A stretch of 64,000 nt of DNA from Pseudomonas iridis (GTDB lineage: Bacteria > Pseudomonadota > Gammaproteobacteria > Pseudomonadales > Pseudomonadaceae), in contig NZ_JACXXO010000003.1 of NCBI RefSeq assembly GCF_017980685.1, positions 1-64,000 of the forward strand, written 5' to 3'. Each line of letters begins with the position of its first letter. Positions within the stretch are counted from its first letter, which is position 1. Below are positions 18,837 through 27,019 of this stretch, one piece after another. The notes under the pieces are model-generated. The model had not been told where the DNA came from, ran no database searches, and worked only from the letters and a program-made list of their open reading frames with translations. The translations under genes and the position numbers were made by a program.

Positions 18837-18936
18837 CCCTGTAGGAGCTGCGGCACGCTGCGATCTTTTGATGTTGTTTTTAAAGATCAAAATCAAAAGA
18901 TCGCAGCCTCGTTTCACTCGACAGCTCCTACAGGGG
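18837..18936. repeat. Inverted repeat of a second REP family (GTAGGAGCTGC type)
   Basis: Outer arms CCCCTGTAGGAGCTG (18837-18851) and its complement (about 18922-18936), with an inner pair GCTGCGATCTTTTGAT / ATCAAAAGATCGCAGC flanking a short AT-rich loop. The sequence differs from the GTGGGAGC class used elsewhere in the window. It separates the convergent ends of the sensor kinase and DUF2063 genes and could serve as a bidirectional terminator. Confidence 0.85.
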
Positions 18937-18947
18937 GTTTGATGTGT

Positions 18948-19697
18948 TCAAGTAATACCGATTACCCGGTCTTCGTGCATTTGCTGCAACAACGCCAATC
19001 CACTGGCCATGAACGACTCGTCTGCGAATTGCCCAGCCTCCTGCGCCAAGCCCTGCAACTGTTCACGCCCGGTCCATGACGGCAACTCGCCGATCCGCTG
19101 CAGCAACCGCCAGGCCAACGGGCTCAACTGCGAAAACTTCACGCTGAAATCCGCCTCCCGCCGTACCAGTAACAGCGTCGGATGCGCCGGGGCGGTTGAA
19201 GGCTGATAATCCGGGCCAAGCCACTGCACCGGCCACGTGTAAGCCAAAGGCCAGGCCAGCGCCGAGATTCGCAATGGCCGTTCCAGCAACAAGCCTTTAT
19301 CCGTCGCGGGCAAGGGATCTGCATCGGATTGCTGCAAGACCATCTCCACCCATTCGTAATGCGCCAGCTCCTGCAAAAACGCGGGCCACGGCCCATCGCT
19401 CAACACCGCAGGCTGCGTGGCGAGATAGTCGAGGAACGCCTCGGCCACCTCAGAAAACTTCGGCGTTTGCGCACGGTAATCACGCAAAAAACCACGAATC
19501 AGCGTTTGCCAGCGTTGATCGCCGATGATCCGGATCAGTACAGGAAAAGTGCCACTCAACAATTGCGAAAGATTGTTGAACAGCAGATCGCGGTACACAT
19601 TGACCCGCGCAGTATCCATCTCAGCAGGAGGTACGTGGCTGTCAGGATCACGCAGATAACGCGTCAGGGCCCGTTGTTGCCGTTCAAGGTTATCCAC
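18948..19697 (-). CDS. DUF2063 (HvfC/BufC-type) MNIO partner protein
   Basis: 249-residue protein with the DUF2063 N-terminal region ([15 protein letters not shown], then [30 protein letters not shown]). Members are the obligate partners of DUF692 oxidases: they recruit the precursor peptide for modification. A C-terminal winged-helix-like region (about 170-249) follows. GTG at 19697 has AAGGAG upstream and overlaps the DUF692 stop by 8 bases, so translation is coupled; a longer frame to 19778 would run deep into the upstream gene. No signal peptide. Often annotated 'putative DNA-binding', which the peptide-recognition role supersedes. Confidence 0.85.
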   Translation of the reverse strand: MDNLERQQRALTRYLRDPDSHVPPAEMDTARVNVYRDLLFNNLSQLLSGTFPVLIRIIGDQRWQTLIRGFLRDYRAQTPKFSEVAEAFLDYLATQPAVLSDGPWPAFLQELAHYEWVEMVLQQSDADPLPATDKGLLLERPLRISALAWPLAYTWPVQWLGPDYQPSTAPAHPTLLLVRREADFSVKFSQLSPLAWRLLQRIGELPSWTGREQLQGLAQEAGQFADESFMASGLALLQQMHEDRVIGIT

Positions 19698-20529
19698 GCT
19701 GAACTCCTTCGCCTTGCAGACGGCGAATGGTCTGTAGCTCGGCGACCAGTTCGGCAAATGCCGGGAAATTGAAATCACGCTCCAGCAGCGTCGGCTGTGC
19801 GCCGAACCGTGCGTAGGCTTCGGCCAGCAACGACCACACCTGCGGTTTCACCGAGGCGCCATGGGTGTCGATCTTGAGGCTGTCGGACTCATCGAAATGC
19901 CCGGCCACGTGCATCCCGACCACCCTGCCCGGCTCGATCCGGGCCAGAAAATCCCGCGGATCAAAACCGTGGTTGATGGCATTGACGTAGACATTGTTGA
20001 CGTCCAGCAGCAGGTCGCAATCAGCCTCGCGCAACACCGCGTTGGTGAAGGTCACTTCGTCCATGTCTTGACGCGGGGCGGCATAGTAGGAGACGTTTTC
20101 CACGGCAAGGCGGCGACCGAGAATGTCCTGGGATTGGCGGATACGCGCGGCGACGTGGTGCACCGCTTCCTCAGTGAACGGCAAGGGCAACAGATCGTAG
20201 AGATGGCCGTCGTCGCTGCAGTAACTCAGGTGTTCGCTGTAATGCTCAACGCGGTGATGATCGAGAAAAACCCGCACTTCCTGCAGAAAACCGCAGTCGA
20301 GCGGCGCCGGGCCGCCGAGCGACAACGACAAACCGTGACAGGACAACGGATAACGCTCGGCCAGTTCGCGTAATGCCGCGCCGTGGGCACCGCCGACGCC
20401 GATCCAGTTTTCCGGGGCGACTTCCAGAAAGTCGAAATCGCCGGTGGCGGCGGCTCGCAGATCTTTCAACAGCCCACGGCGCAGGCCCAGCCCTACGCTG
20501 GGTTGCCTTGATACATGAGGGGTTTGCAT
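19690..20529 (-). CDS. DUF692 multinuclear non-heme iron oxidase (MNIO; MbnB/HvfB/BufB family)
   Basis: 279-residue TIM-barrel oxidase. Family metal-site blocks are all present: VAPENW (E40), [10 protein letters not shown] (H65), SEHLSY (E99, H100), VENVSYY (E144, N145), DVNNVYVN (D176), HVAGH (H207, H211), IDTHG and ERDFNFP. Characterised relatives oxidise cysteine (or Asp/Asn) residues of ribosomally made peptides, e.g. to oxazolone-thioamide in methanobactin or to thiooxazole in bufferins, often for copper binding. ATG at 20529 has GAGG upstream. Bufferin-type operons normally begin with a DUF2282 precursor gene; none is recognisable here. Confidence 0.88.
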   Translation of the reverse strand: MQTPHVSRQPSVGLGLRRGLLKDLRAAATGDFDFLEVAPENWIGVGGAHGAALRELAERYPLSCHGLSLSLGGPAPLDCGFLQEVRVFLDHHRVEHYSEHLSYCSDDGHLYDLLPLPFTEEAVHHVAARIRQSQDILGRRLAVENVSYYAAPRQDMDEVTFTNAVLREADCDLLLDVNNVYVNAINHGFDPRDFLARIEPGRVVGMHVAGHFDESDSLKIDTHGASVKPQVWSLLAEAYARFGAQPTLLERDFNFPAFAELVAELQTIRRLQGEGVQRG

Positions 20530-20635
20530 GATGGCTGACCTCGGTGGTTGATCCACGCAGTTCAACCGTTGGCTGTATCGACGCTGTGTTCAACCCACCC
20601 GATACTTGCCACCCCATGTATCCACCAGCCCCTGA

Positions 20636-20650
20636 GATACAAAGCAATAC
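20636..20650. promoter_or_regulatory. GATAC-N5-RATAC operator upstream of the DUF692 operon
   Basis: GATACAAAGCAATAC lies 107 bases upstream of the DUF692 start codon. It differs by only a few bases from the two direct-repeat sites in front of the nearby two-component system (consensus GATACAMWGCRATAC), with the same 10-bp half-site period. The position suits activation of the DUF692-DUF2063 operon by that response regulator. Binding is inferred. Confidence 0.55.
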
Positions 20651-20677
20651 CCACCCTTTGAATGCACTGAAAAAACC

Positions 20678-20767
20678 TGTGGGAGCTGGCTTGCCAGCGA
20701 TGGCGTCAGCACAGCCAACATCACTATCGACAGTGCCGACCTCATCGCTGGCAAGCCAGCTCCCACA
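20678..20767. repeat. REPIN (GTGGGAGCTGGC type)
   Basis: Arms TGTGGGAGCTGGCTTGCCAG (from 20679) and CTGGCAAGCCAGCTCCCACA (to 20767), separated by about 40 bases. Confidence 0.92.
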
Positions 20768-20812
20768 AGGATTAGCGGTGATCACAGTTCTTCAATCCAT
20801 ACAGCTTTGTTG

Positions 20813-20900
20813 TAAGAGTGAGCCTGCTCGCGATAGCGGTGTGTCCGTTAATGAATGCAGCGGCTGACACAATGCCTTCGCGAGCAGGCTCGCTCCCACA
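20813..20900. repeat. REPIN (GAGCCTGCTCGCG type)
   Basis: Arms GAGTGAGCCTGCTCGCGATA (from 20816) and CTTCGCGAGCAGGCTCGCTC (to about 20896). It belongs to a different arm subtype from the REPIN 45 bases to its left. The left arm is diverged at its outer end. Confidence 0.85.
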
Positions 20901-21064
20901 TTTGCTCCGCGTCGATAAAAAAATCCGGGCTAGACTCATTCATGACCCAGTCGAGGGGGCCGCAGGACTTTTGCCGTGCCCTGCCTGTTTCCATGACCAC
21001 CGCCCGGTGGCGCATACCTCGACGCTCAACGGCGCCGGACGGTGATCCTGTTTCAGGAGCACAC

Positions 21065-22114
21065 ATGATGGACGAGGCTCGACTCAACGAATTCATGGGC
21101 AAACTGGTCAACGACATGGGCGGCGCGGCAATGCTGGCCAATGTCATCGTCGGCGAAGAACTCGGGCTGTACCGGGCGATGGCCGACAGTCAGCCGATCA
21201 GCCCCGAAGCCCTCGCAACAAAAACCACCTGCAACCCGCGCCTGGTACGCGAATGGCTCAGCGCTCACGCCGCCTCCGGCTACATGGAGCACCGCGACGG
21301 GCAGTTTCGCCTGCCAGAAGAACAGGCCATGGCGCTGGCCGTCGAGGACTCGCCGGTTTACGTCGCCGGCGGTCTGGGGGTGGTAGCGTCGTTTTTCCAC
21401 GACAAGGACAAACTGGTCAAAGCCATGCGCGGCAACGGCGCCCTGCCCTGGGGCGATCACCATCCGTGCATGTTCAGCGGTACCGAACGGTTTTTCCGCC
21501 CTGGCTACAAAGGCCACCTGATCGCCGAATGGTTGCCGGCGTTGACCGATGTCGTGGCCAAACTCGAGAAAGGTGCGAAAGTCGCCGACATCGGCTGCGG
21601 CCACGGCGCCTCGACCGTGTTGATGGCCCAGGCGTATCCCAACTCGCGTTTCGTCGGCTACGACTTCCACGCACCGTCGATCACCGTCGCCAACCAGCGC
21701 GCCGAAGAAGGCGGGGTCAGCAGTCGGGCGACGTTCCTCCAGGGCTCAGCGAAAAACTACCCCGGCAATGACTATGACCTGATCTGCTATTTCGATTGCC
21801 TGCACGACATGGGCGATCCGGTGGGCGCCGCGCGTCATGCCTACGACTCGCTCAAGGACGACGGCACGGTGTTGCTGGTCGAGCCCTTCGCCAACGATGC
21901 GCTGGACGACAACATCAACCCGGTGGGACGGCTTTTCTACGCAGCATCGACGTTCATTTGCACGCCGAACTCGCTGTCCCAGGAAGTCGGCCTGGGCCTC
22001 GGTGCGCAGGCCGGTGAAAAGCGCTTGCGCAAAGTGTTTGCCGAGGCCGGATTCAAGCAGTTCCGGCGAGCGACGCAGACGCCGTTCAACCTGATTCTGG
22101 AGGCTCGCAAATAA
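21065..22114 (+). CDS. SAM-dependent methyltransferase with winged-helix N-terminus
   Basis: 349-residue protein similar to Rv2258c-type methyltransferases: an N-terminal winged helix (LYRAMADSQPISPEALATKTTCNPRLVREWLSAHAASGY) followed by a Rossmann methylase domain with motif I VADIGCGHGASTVLMA and VGYDFHAPS. Substrate unknown; the family is usually annotated only as class I methyltransferase. AGGAG precedes the ATG at 21065 by 5 bases (ATG at 21068 by 8). The longer open frame to 20855 runs into REPIN sequence and is rejected. Confidence 0.82.
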   Translation: MMDEARLNEFMGKLVNDMGGAAMLANVIVGEELGLYRAMADSQPISPEALATKTTCNPRLVREWLSAHAASGYMEHRDGQFRLPEEQAMALAVEDSPVYVAGGLGVVASFFHDKDKLVKAMRGNGALPWGDHHPCMFSGTERFFRPGYKGHLIAEWLPALTDVVAKLEKGAKVADIGCGHGASTVLMAQAYPNSRFVGYDFHAPSITVANQRAEEGGVSSRATFLQGSAKNYPGNDYDLICYFDCLHDMGDPVGAARHAYDSLKDDGTVLLVEPFANDALDDNINPVGRLFYAASTFICTPNSLSQEVGLGLGAQAGEKRLRKVFAEAGFKQFRRATQTPFNLILEARK

Positions 22115-22202
22115 CCGCGAATCTGTGGCGAGGGAGCTCTCTCCCTCATCACGGAGGTCAGTGCTAACCTGCATGGCAATCATCGCTAATGGAATGCCAG
22201 CC

Positions 22203-23054
22203 ATGCTCGACAGCCCGATCCGCGAACACCTCGACACGCTGCAACAGGCGATGATTGATGGCGACTTCCTGGTGCTCACCGGCGCCGGCATCAGCACCCC
22301 CTCGGGCATCCCCGACTACCGCGACAGCGACGGCGTGCGACGTGGCCGGCAACCGATGATGTATCAGGAGTTCCTCGCCGCCCCCGAGTCACGCCGCCGC
22401 TATTGGGCGCGGGCGATGCTCGGCTGGCCTCGGGTGCGTCAAGCGAAACCGAATGCAGCGCACGAGGCGCTGGCCAGTTTGCAGCGTCATGGCAAGATCA
22501 GCGGCTTGATCACGCAGAACGTCGACACTTTGCACGATCAGGCCGGCAGTCATGATGTGATCGAACTGCACGGCAGCCTGCACCGCGTGCTGTGTCTGGA
22601 TTGTGGCCAGCGCAGCAATCGCGATTCGATTCAGCAACTGATGGAACGGCAGAACCCGTATCTGGCCGGCGTCGATGCAGTGCAGGCGCCAGACGGTGAC
22701 ACCCTGCTTGACCCGGCATTCGAAGCACGCTTTCAGGTGCCACACTGCCCGTTTTGTGCGGGCGAGCGGATGAAACCGGACGTGGTATTTTTCGGCGAAA
22801 ACGTCGCGCAACCTACCGCCGCCCGGGCCATGGATGCAGCGCAGACGGCGGCGGGAATGCTGGTGGTGGGGTCTTCGTTAATGGCCTATTCGGCGTTTCG
22901 CCTGTGCCGGGTGATCGCTGATCGCGGCAAGCCGTTGATTGCGATCAATATGGGCAAGACACGGGCGGATGATTTGCTGGATTTGAAGATTGAGGGCGCT
23001 TGCGAACAACTGCTGCCCTTGCTGACACAACACCTGACGACTGAATCGATGTAG
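22203..23054 (+). CDS. NAD-dependent protein deacylase, Sir2 family
   Basis: 283-residue sirtuin. GAGIS at 27-31, IPDYR, the NAD-binding TQNVDTLH (104-111), catalytic H123 in ELHGSLH, and two zinc-binding CxxC pairs (C131/C134 and C182/C185) separated by about 47 residues. Large inserts between the zinc pairs and the ESRRRYWAR segment suggest the class II (SIRT4-like) group rather than CobB. Activity could be deacetylation, ADP-ribosylation or delipoylation. ATG at 22203 with GGAA 9 bases upstream; an earlier in-frame start at 22125 is less likely. Confidence 0.9.
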   Translation: MLDSPIREHLDTLQQAMIDGDFLVLTGAGISTPSGIPDYRDSDGVRRGRQPMMYQEFLAAPESRRRYWARAMLGWPRVRQAKPNAAHEALASLQRHGKISGLITQNVDTLHDQAGSHDVIELHGSLHRVLCLDCGQRSNRDSIQQLMERQNPYLAGVDAVQAPDGDTLLDPAFEARFQVPHCPFCAGERMKPDVVFFGENVAQPTAARAMDAAQTAAGMLVVGSSLMAYSAFRLCRVIADRGKPLIAINMGKTRADDLLDLKIEGACEQLLPLLTQHLTTESM

Positions 23055-23117
23055 GCGTTGATGCACATTGCGACAAGCCTTCAGCAGCCCAGGCAACCCT
23101 TGAAAGTCCGGCGCTGG

Positions 23118-23255
23118 CTACTGTTTCAGATCATCGACCAGTTTGTTCATGACCAAGTCAGACACATGGGTAAATGCCTTGCGCAATGTCTCGGGATCGG
23201 TGGCGTATTGCTCAGGCGAACAATTGATCATGCAATGATTCGCCTGGCAGGCCAC
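23118..23255 (-). pseudogene. Short Cys-rich open frame, possible gene remnant
   Basis: Just downstream of the cytochrome c gene on the same strand, a 45-codon frame from a GTG reads VACQANHCMINCSPEQ and continues to DLVMNKLVDDLKQ before TAG. It has a C-x4-C-x3-C cluster and a tidy amphipathic C-terminal helix, unlike random sequence. The frame is closed by TAA five codons upstream of the GTG and there is no good Shine-Dalgarno, so it looks like the 3' end of a broken gene; a tiny functional gene cannot be excluded. I do not recognise the family. Confidence 0.25.
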
Positions 23256-23283
23256 TGCCTCGATACCACTTTAGAAGCTGGCG

Positions 23284-23670
23284 TTATTGCGGAAATGTTT
23301 GCAGGTACGCCAGCAAATTCTCAAGCTTCTCCTCATCACTCAGCCCCCAGAAAATCATCCGCGTACCCGGCACCACGCCTTTCGGATCTTTCAGGTAAGC
23401 CTTCAGCGTTTCATGGTCCCAGGTCACGCCTGAGTTTTTCATCGCATCGGAATACACATAGTTCGCCGACGTCCCGGCCGGGCGGCCGATGATGCCGTTG
23501 AGTTCCGGACCGAAACCCGAGCGGGCGGATTCGCCGACTTGATGGCAGCCGCCGCACAGGCGCGGGAAGATTTTTGCGCCGGCCTCGGGATCGCCCGCTG
23601 CTTGGGCGGTTGTGCCGAGCAGGCCAGCGGTGAGTATCAGGGCGAGGGACAGTGAAGCGGTGTTTTTCAT
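23284..23670 (-). CDS. Periplasmic class I cytochrome c
   Basis: 128-residue c-type cytochrome. Signal peptide MKNTASLSLALILTAGLLGTTAQA, heme-attachment motif C39-G-G-C42-H43, and likely distal ligand M105 in PGTRMIFWGL, with the C-terminal helix EKLENLLAYLQTF: the layout of the cytochrome c2/c550 group. It serves as a soluble electron carrier; partner oxidase or dehydrogenase not evident nearby. ATG at 23670 chosen because the signal peptide starts there; a longer frame to 23715 adds a non-homologous leader. Confidence 0.92.
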   Translation of the reverse strand: MKNTASLSLALILTAGLLGTTAQAAGDPEAGAKIFPRLCGGCHQVGESARSGFGPELNGIIGRPAGTSANYVYSDAMKNSGVTWDHETLKAYLKDPKGVVPGTRMIFWGLSDEEKLENLLAYLQTFPQ

Positions 23671-23751
23671 CGGGCGATCCAAAGCGATTTGATGCGAATG
23701 CGCCAAGGCTAACATTTTGTGGCCAGGGAGCTTGTTCCCTTGCCAACGGTT

Positions 23752-25083
23752 CTACAGATAAGCGCCGACGACGTTTCTGACGGTGATCAACGCTTGGCGC
23801 AACACGCTCATATCCACCGAACCCAATGCCAACCGAATCGCATGCGGTGTATGAGTCGCCACCGAAAACGGCTCGGCGCTGGTGACCGAAATCTGTTCGT
23901 GCATCAACTCCATGACAATCCGATCGGCGCGCACATCTTCCGGCAGCGGCAACCACAAGAAATACGAGGATGGATGTGCGAAATAGGGCAACCCGTTGAG
24001 CAACTCGGCGGCCAGTGCCTGACGAGCCTTGGCGTCATTGCGCTTTTGTTCTTCAAGCAAGGTGACGGTGCCGTCGTCGAGCCAGGCGCTAGCAATGGCG
24101 GTCATCACGCCGGGAGTGTTCCAGGTGGTGGCGCGGATGATTCGCTCCAGCGCCGGCACCTTGGCCTCCGGCGCAGCGATGAAGCCGACGCGCAAACCGG
24201 TGGCGATATTCTTGGAAAGTCCCGATACATAAACCGTGCGCTCCGGCGCCATGTCGACCAGCGCTGGCGGCGGGTTTTCCACCAGAAAGGCGTAGGCCGC
24301 GTCTTCAATGATCGTCAGATCATGCTGACGGGCAATCGATATCAACTGCTCGCGTTGCTCGGTCGGCATCACCCAGCCCAGCGGATTGTGCAGGGTCGGC
24401 ATGCTGTACACGGCGCGCACCGAGCGGCTGCGACAGAGTTTATCCAGCGCCGCCAGATCCGGCCCGTGGTCACCGATCGGAATCGCCACCACCTCTAGAT
24501 GCAGCGCTTCGGCCAGCACCTTGAACCCGGAATAAGTCAGCGCATCTGCCGCAATCACATCGCCCGGTTTGAGCAGTGCCATCAGCGTCACCGCCAACCC
24601 TTGCTGGGCGCCGTTGACGATCAGCACTTGCCCGGCCTCAACGCTCACCCCGCGACTCAGCAGATGCCGCGCAACCGAAGCGCGCTCATGCTGGCGGCCG
24701 GCGTGTGGTTGATAACGCAGCAGCGCTTCGAGGTCACCGGACAGCGCCAATTGGCGCAACGCCGTGCGTAACAGCTCAGCCTGACCAGGCAATGACGGGT
24801 AGTTGAAATTGAGGTCGATCATGCCGACCGCGACATCTTTCTGATCAATGCCCTGCCCCGGCGACAACGAGGTTTCCCGCACAAAGGTGCCGCGGCCGGC
24901 TTCGCCACTGACCAGGCCCATTGCCTCCAGCTCGGCGTACACCCGCGAGGCCGTGACCAGCGCCAGCCCTTCGCTCACAGCCAGTTGCCGGTGGGTCGGC
25001 AGTCGCGTGCCCGGCGCGAGACGCCCCGAGCGGATGTCTGCCGCATAGGTATCAACGAGGGTCTTGTAGCGGGAACGTGGCAT
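23752..25083 (-). CDS. MocR-type transcriptional regulator (GntR HTH + aminotransferase-like domain)
   Basis: 443-residue regulator. Residues 1-68 are a GntR winged helix (YKTLVDTYAADIRSGRLAPGTRLPTHRQLA), linked to a fold-type I PLP-binding domain of about 350 residues. The aminotransferase-like part keeps the active-site lysine (YVSGLSKNIATGLRVGF). MocR proteins typically control genes of PLP, amino acid or amine metabolism and often their divergent neighbour. Here the EamA transporter diverges with 91 bases between the starts, making it the likely target. ATG at 25083 chosen from the family N-terminus; the upstream frame overlaps the transporter. Confidence 0.92.
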   Translation of the reverse strand: MPRSRYKTLVDTYAADIRSGRLAPGTRLPTHRQLAVSEGLALVTASRVYAELEAMGLVSGEAGRGTFVRETSLSPGQGIDQKDVAVGMIDLNFNYPSLPGQAELLRTALRQLALSGDLEALLRYQPHAGRQHERASVARHLLSRGVSVEAGQVLIVNGAQQGLAVTLMALLKPGDVIAADALTYSGFKVLAEALHLEVVAIPIGDHGPDLAALDKLCRSRSVRAVYSMPTLHNPLGWVMPTEQREQLISIARQHDLTIIEDAAYAFLVENPPPALVDMAPERTVYVSGLSKNIATGLRVGFIAAPEAKVPALERIIRATTWNTPGVMTAIASAWLDDGTVTLLEEQKRNDAKARQALAAELLNGLPYFAHPSSYFLWLPLPEDVRADRIVMELMHEQISVTSAEPFSVATHTPHAIRLALGSVDMSVLRQALITVRNVVGAYL

Positions 25084-25174
25084 GTGGAGATGTATCCATG
25101 ACAATTTTTTGATTGTCCTGATTCTCGCCCCTAGGATTAAACCCACGCAACCCCACCTTTGAGCGCGACCTCGT

Positions 25175-26068
25175 ATGGAACGGACTTCGAACCTGGGTAA
25201 CCCGGCACTGGAAAAAACCAGCGGCTGGATCAACGGTTTTATCGGCGTGGTGATCTTCAGCGGCTCGCTGCCGGCCACGCGCCTGGCGGTGCTGGAGTTC
25301 GACCCGGTGTTTCTTACCGTGGTGCGTGCGGCCATCGCCGGGGTATTGGCGGTGGGATTGTTGTGGTTGTTTCGCGAGCGGCGTCCGGCGCGCAGTCAGT
25401 GGCTCTCGCTGTTCATTGTCGCGATGGGCGTGGTTTTGGGTTTTCCGCTCCTGACCGCGTTGGCGTTGCAGCACGTGACGTCAGCGCATTCGATTGTTTT
25501 CGTAGGATTGCTGCCACTGGCCACGGCGATTTTCGGCGTGCTGCGCGGCGGTGAGCGCCCGCAACCGGTGTTCTGGTTCTTCTCGATTCTGGGCAGCGCT
25601 CTGGTGGTTGGATTCGCGCTGTCCCAGGGACTGACTGCTTCGCCCACCGGTGACTTGTTGATGCTCGCAGCGATTCTGGTCTGCGGCCTCGGTTACGCTG
25701 AAGGCGCCAAGCTGTCGCGAACCCTTGGGGGCTGGCAGGTTATCTGCTGGGCGCTGGTTTTGTCCCTGCCGCTGATGGCGTTGCTGAGTCTGTGGCTGGC
25801 GCCCGCCTCGTTCAGCAACATCAGCCTGTCGGCGTGGCTGTGTCTGGCCTATGTGTCGCTGTTCAGCATGTTGATCGGATTCGTATTCTGGTATCGCGGA
25901 CTGACGCAGGGCGGCATCGCGGCGGTCGGGCAATTGCAGCTGCTGCAACCGTTTTTCGGGCTGGCGCTGGCGGCGACGTTGCTGCATGAACAGGTCAGCA
26001 TCGGCATGCTTGCGGTGACATCGGGAGTGATTTTGTGTGTCGCCGGGGCGAAGAAATTCGCCAAATAA
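25175..26068 (+). CDS. DMT-superfamily (EamA) transporter
   Basis: 297-residue inner-membrane protein with about ten hydrophobic helices in two EamA repeats (WINGFIGVVIFSGSLPATRLAV and the second half from about 150). Family members export amino acids or other metabolites. Divergent from the MocR regulator, which probably controls it. Convergent with the AraC gene, with only 3 bases between the stops. Confidence 0.9.
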   Translation: MERTSNLGNPALEKTSGWINGFIGVVIFSGSLPATRLAVLEFDPVFLTVVRAAIAGVLAVGLLWLFRERRPARSQWLSLFIVAMGVVLGFPLLTALALQHVTSAHSIVFVGLLPLATAIFGVLRGGERPQPVFWFFSILGSALVVGFALSQGLTASPTGDLLMLAAILVCGLGYAEGAKLSRTLGGWQVICWALVLSLPLMALLSLWLAPASFSNISLSAWLCLAYVSLFSMLIGFVFWYRGLTQGGIAAVGQLQLLQPFFGLALAATLLHEQVSIGMLAVTSGVILCVAGAKKFAK

Positions 26069-26071
26069 CGC

Positions 26072-26887
26072 TCAGATCCCGGCCTTCCACTCCCGAGGAC
26101 TGAGGCCGGTCTTGCGGCGAAAAGCGCGGGCCAGCGCCGAAGGACTTTCGTAGCCGACCTCTTGGGCGATCAACGCAATCGGCCGGCCTTCGCGCAGACG
26201 TTTCTGCGCCAGACTGACCCGCCAGCTCAGCAGGTAATCGCCCGGTGTCTGCCCGACAACGCGGTGAAACTGCTCGGCAAATCCTGCGCGAGACAGGTTG
26301 GCAGCCGTCGCCAGATCGGCCACGCTCCAGGGCTTTTCGGGCTGTTCATGCATCAGGTTCAAGGCGCGGGACAGGCGCGGATCGGCCAGTCCGGCCATCA
26401 TCCCGGGGGCTTGATCACGATTACTGATGAGGTGGCGCAACAACAGGATCACCAACAATTCGAACAACCGGTCCATCACCGCCACACGTCCGCAATGACC
26501 TTCGAAGGCTTCCTTGAACAGCCATTCCAGAGTGCTGCTCAACTCTGGAATGTCTGTGAGTTCGAGCACCAGATAATCCGGCAGCGCCGCCGCCAATGCA
26601 TTACCCGAACCGCCGTCAAACGTCAGCGTTGCGCAGACCAGTCTGGTCTCCATGGACGCGTCGGCAATCATGCGATGGGCAAAGGGTCGGGGGAAGAAAA
26701 TCAGCGACGGCTGATCGATGCGGATCTCGCGTTCATTGCCAGGCTTGAGCAGCAACTCACCCGCCTGCAACAGATGCACGTGCCCACTCGGCTCACCCTC
26801 ATGAACACTGACGCCGCAAAAGTCGCCGCTGTGAAACGTACCGGCATGCACAGCGAAATGGCTGAGCAACGTGGAAAGGCGATCCAT
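26072..26887 (-). CDS. AraC-family transcriptional regulator
   Basis: 271-residue regulator with an N-terminal cupin-type domain (VHLLQAGELLLKPGNE, RIDQPSLIFFPRPFAHRM) and a C-terminal pair of helix-turn-helices at about 170-271 (WSVADLATAANLSRAGFAEQFHRVVGQTPGDYLLSWRVSLA, then IALIAQEVGYESPSALARAFRRKTG). Looks like the cupin_6-type AraC group that often controls a divergent oxidoreductase or AhpD-like gene; the next gene, 132 bases away and divergent, is such a candidate. ATG at 26887 has GGGAG upstream. Confidence 0.92.
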   Translation of the reverse strand: MDRLSTLLSHFAVHAGTFHSGDFCGVSVHEGEPSGHVHLLQAGELLLKPGNEREIRIDQPSLIFFPRPFAHRMIADASMETRLVCATLTFDGGSGNALAAALPDYLVLELTDIPELSSTLEWLFKEAFEGHCGRVAVMDRLFELLVILLLRHLISNRDQAPGMMAGLADPRLSRALNLMHEQPEKPWSVADLATAANLSRAGFAEQFHRVVGQTPGDYLLSWRVSLAQKRLREGRPIALIAQEVGYESPSALARAFRRKTGLSPREWKAGI

Positions 26888-27019
26888 GGGCAACTCCCGA
26901 GCGAATATCTGGACGATCTGCCGCATATCCTCGACGATTTGACGCCAAAAAACCACTAGCGCTGATTAACATCACCTCCATCGCCGGTGCACTTCGCACC
27001 GGATCTTCGGAGAATCACC

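Larger units (their letters stand above)
20530..21064. other. Intergenic region with operator and two REPINs
   Basis: About 535 bases between the divergent DUF692 and methyltransferase genes. It holds a GATAC-N5-RATAC site (20636-20650), an inverted GATAC/GTATC pair (20601-20605 with 20619-20623), and two REPINs of different arm type (20678-20767 and 20813-20900). Both strands were searched for a small cysteine-containing precursor gene with a ribosome binding site; none was found. Longer open frames here are read-through of the REPINs. Confidence 0.5.

Noticed and set aside
20246..20785. 179-codon minus-strand open frame upstream of and inside the DUF692 gene, examined as a possible precursor
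   Set aside because: Its N-terminal part is translated REPIN sequence and the rest is an out-of-frame reading of the DUF692 gene.
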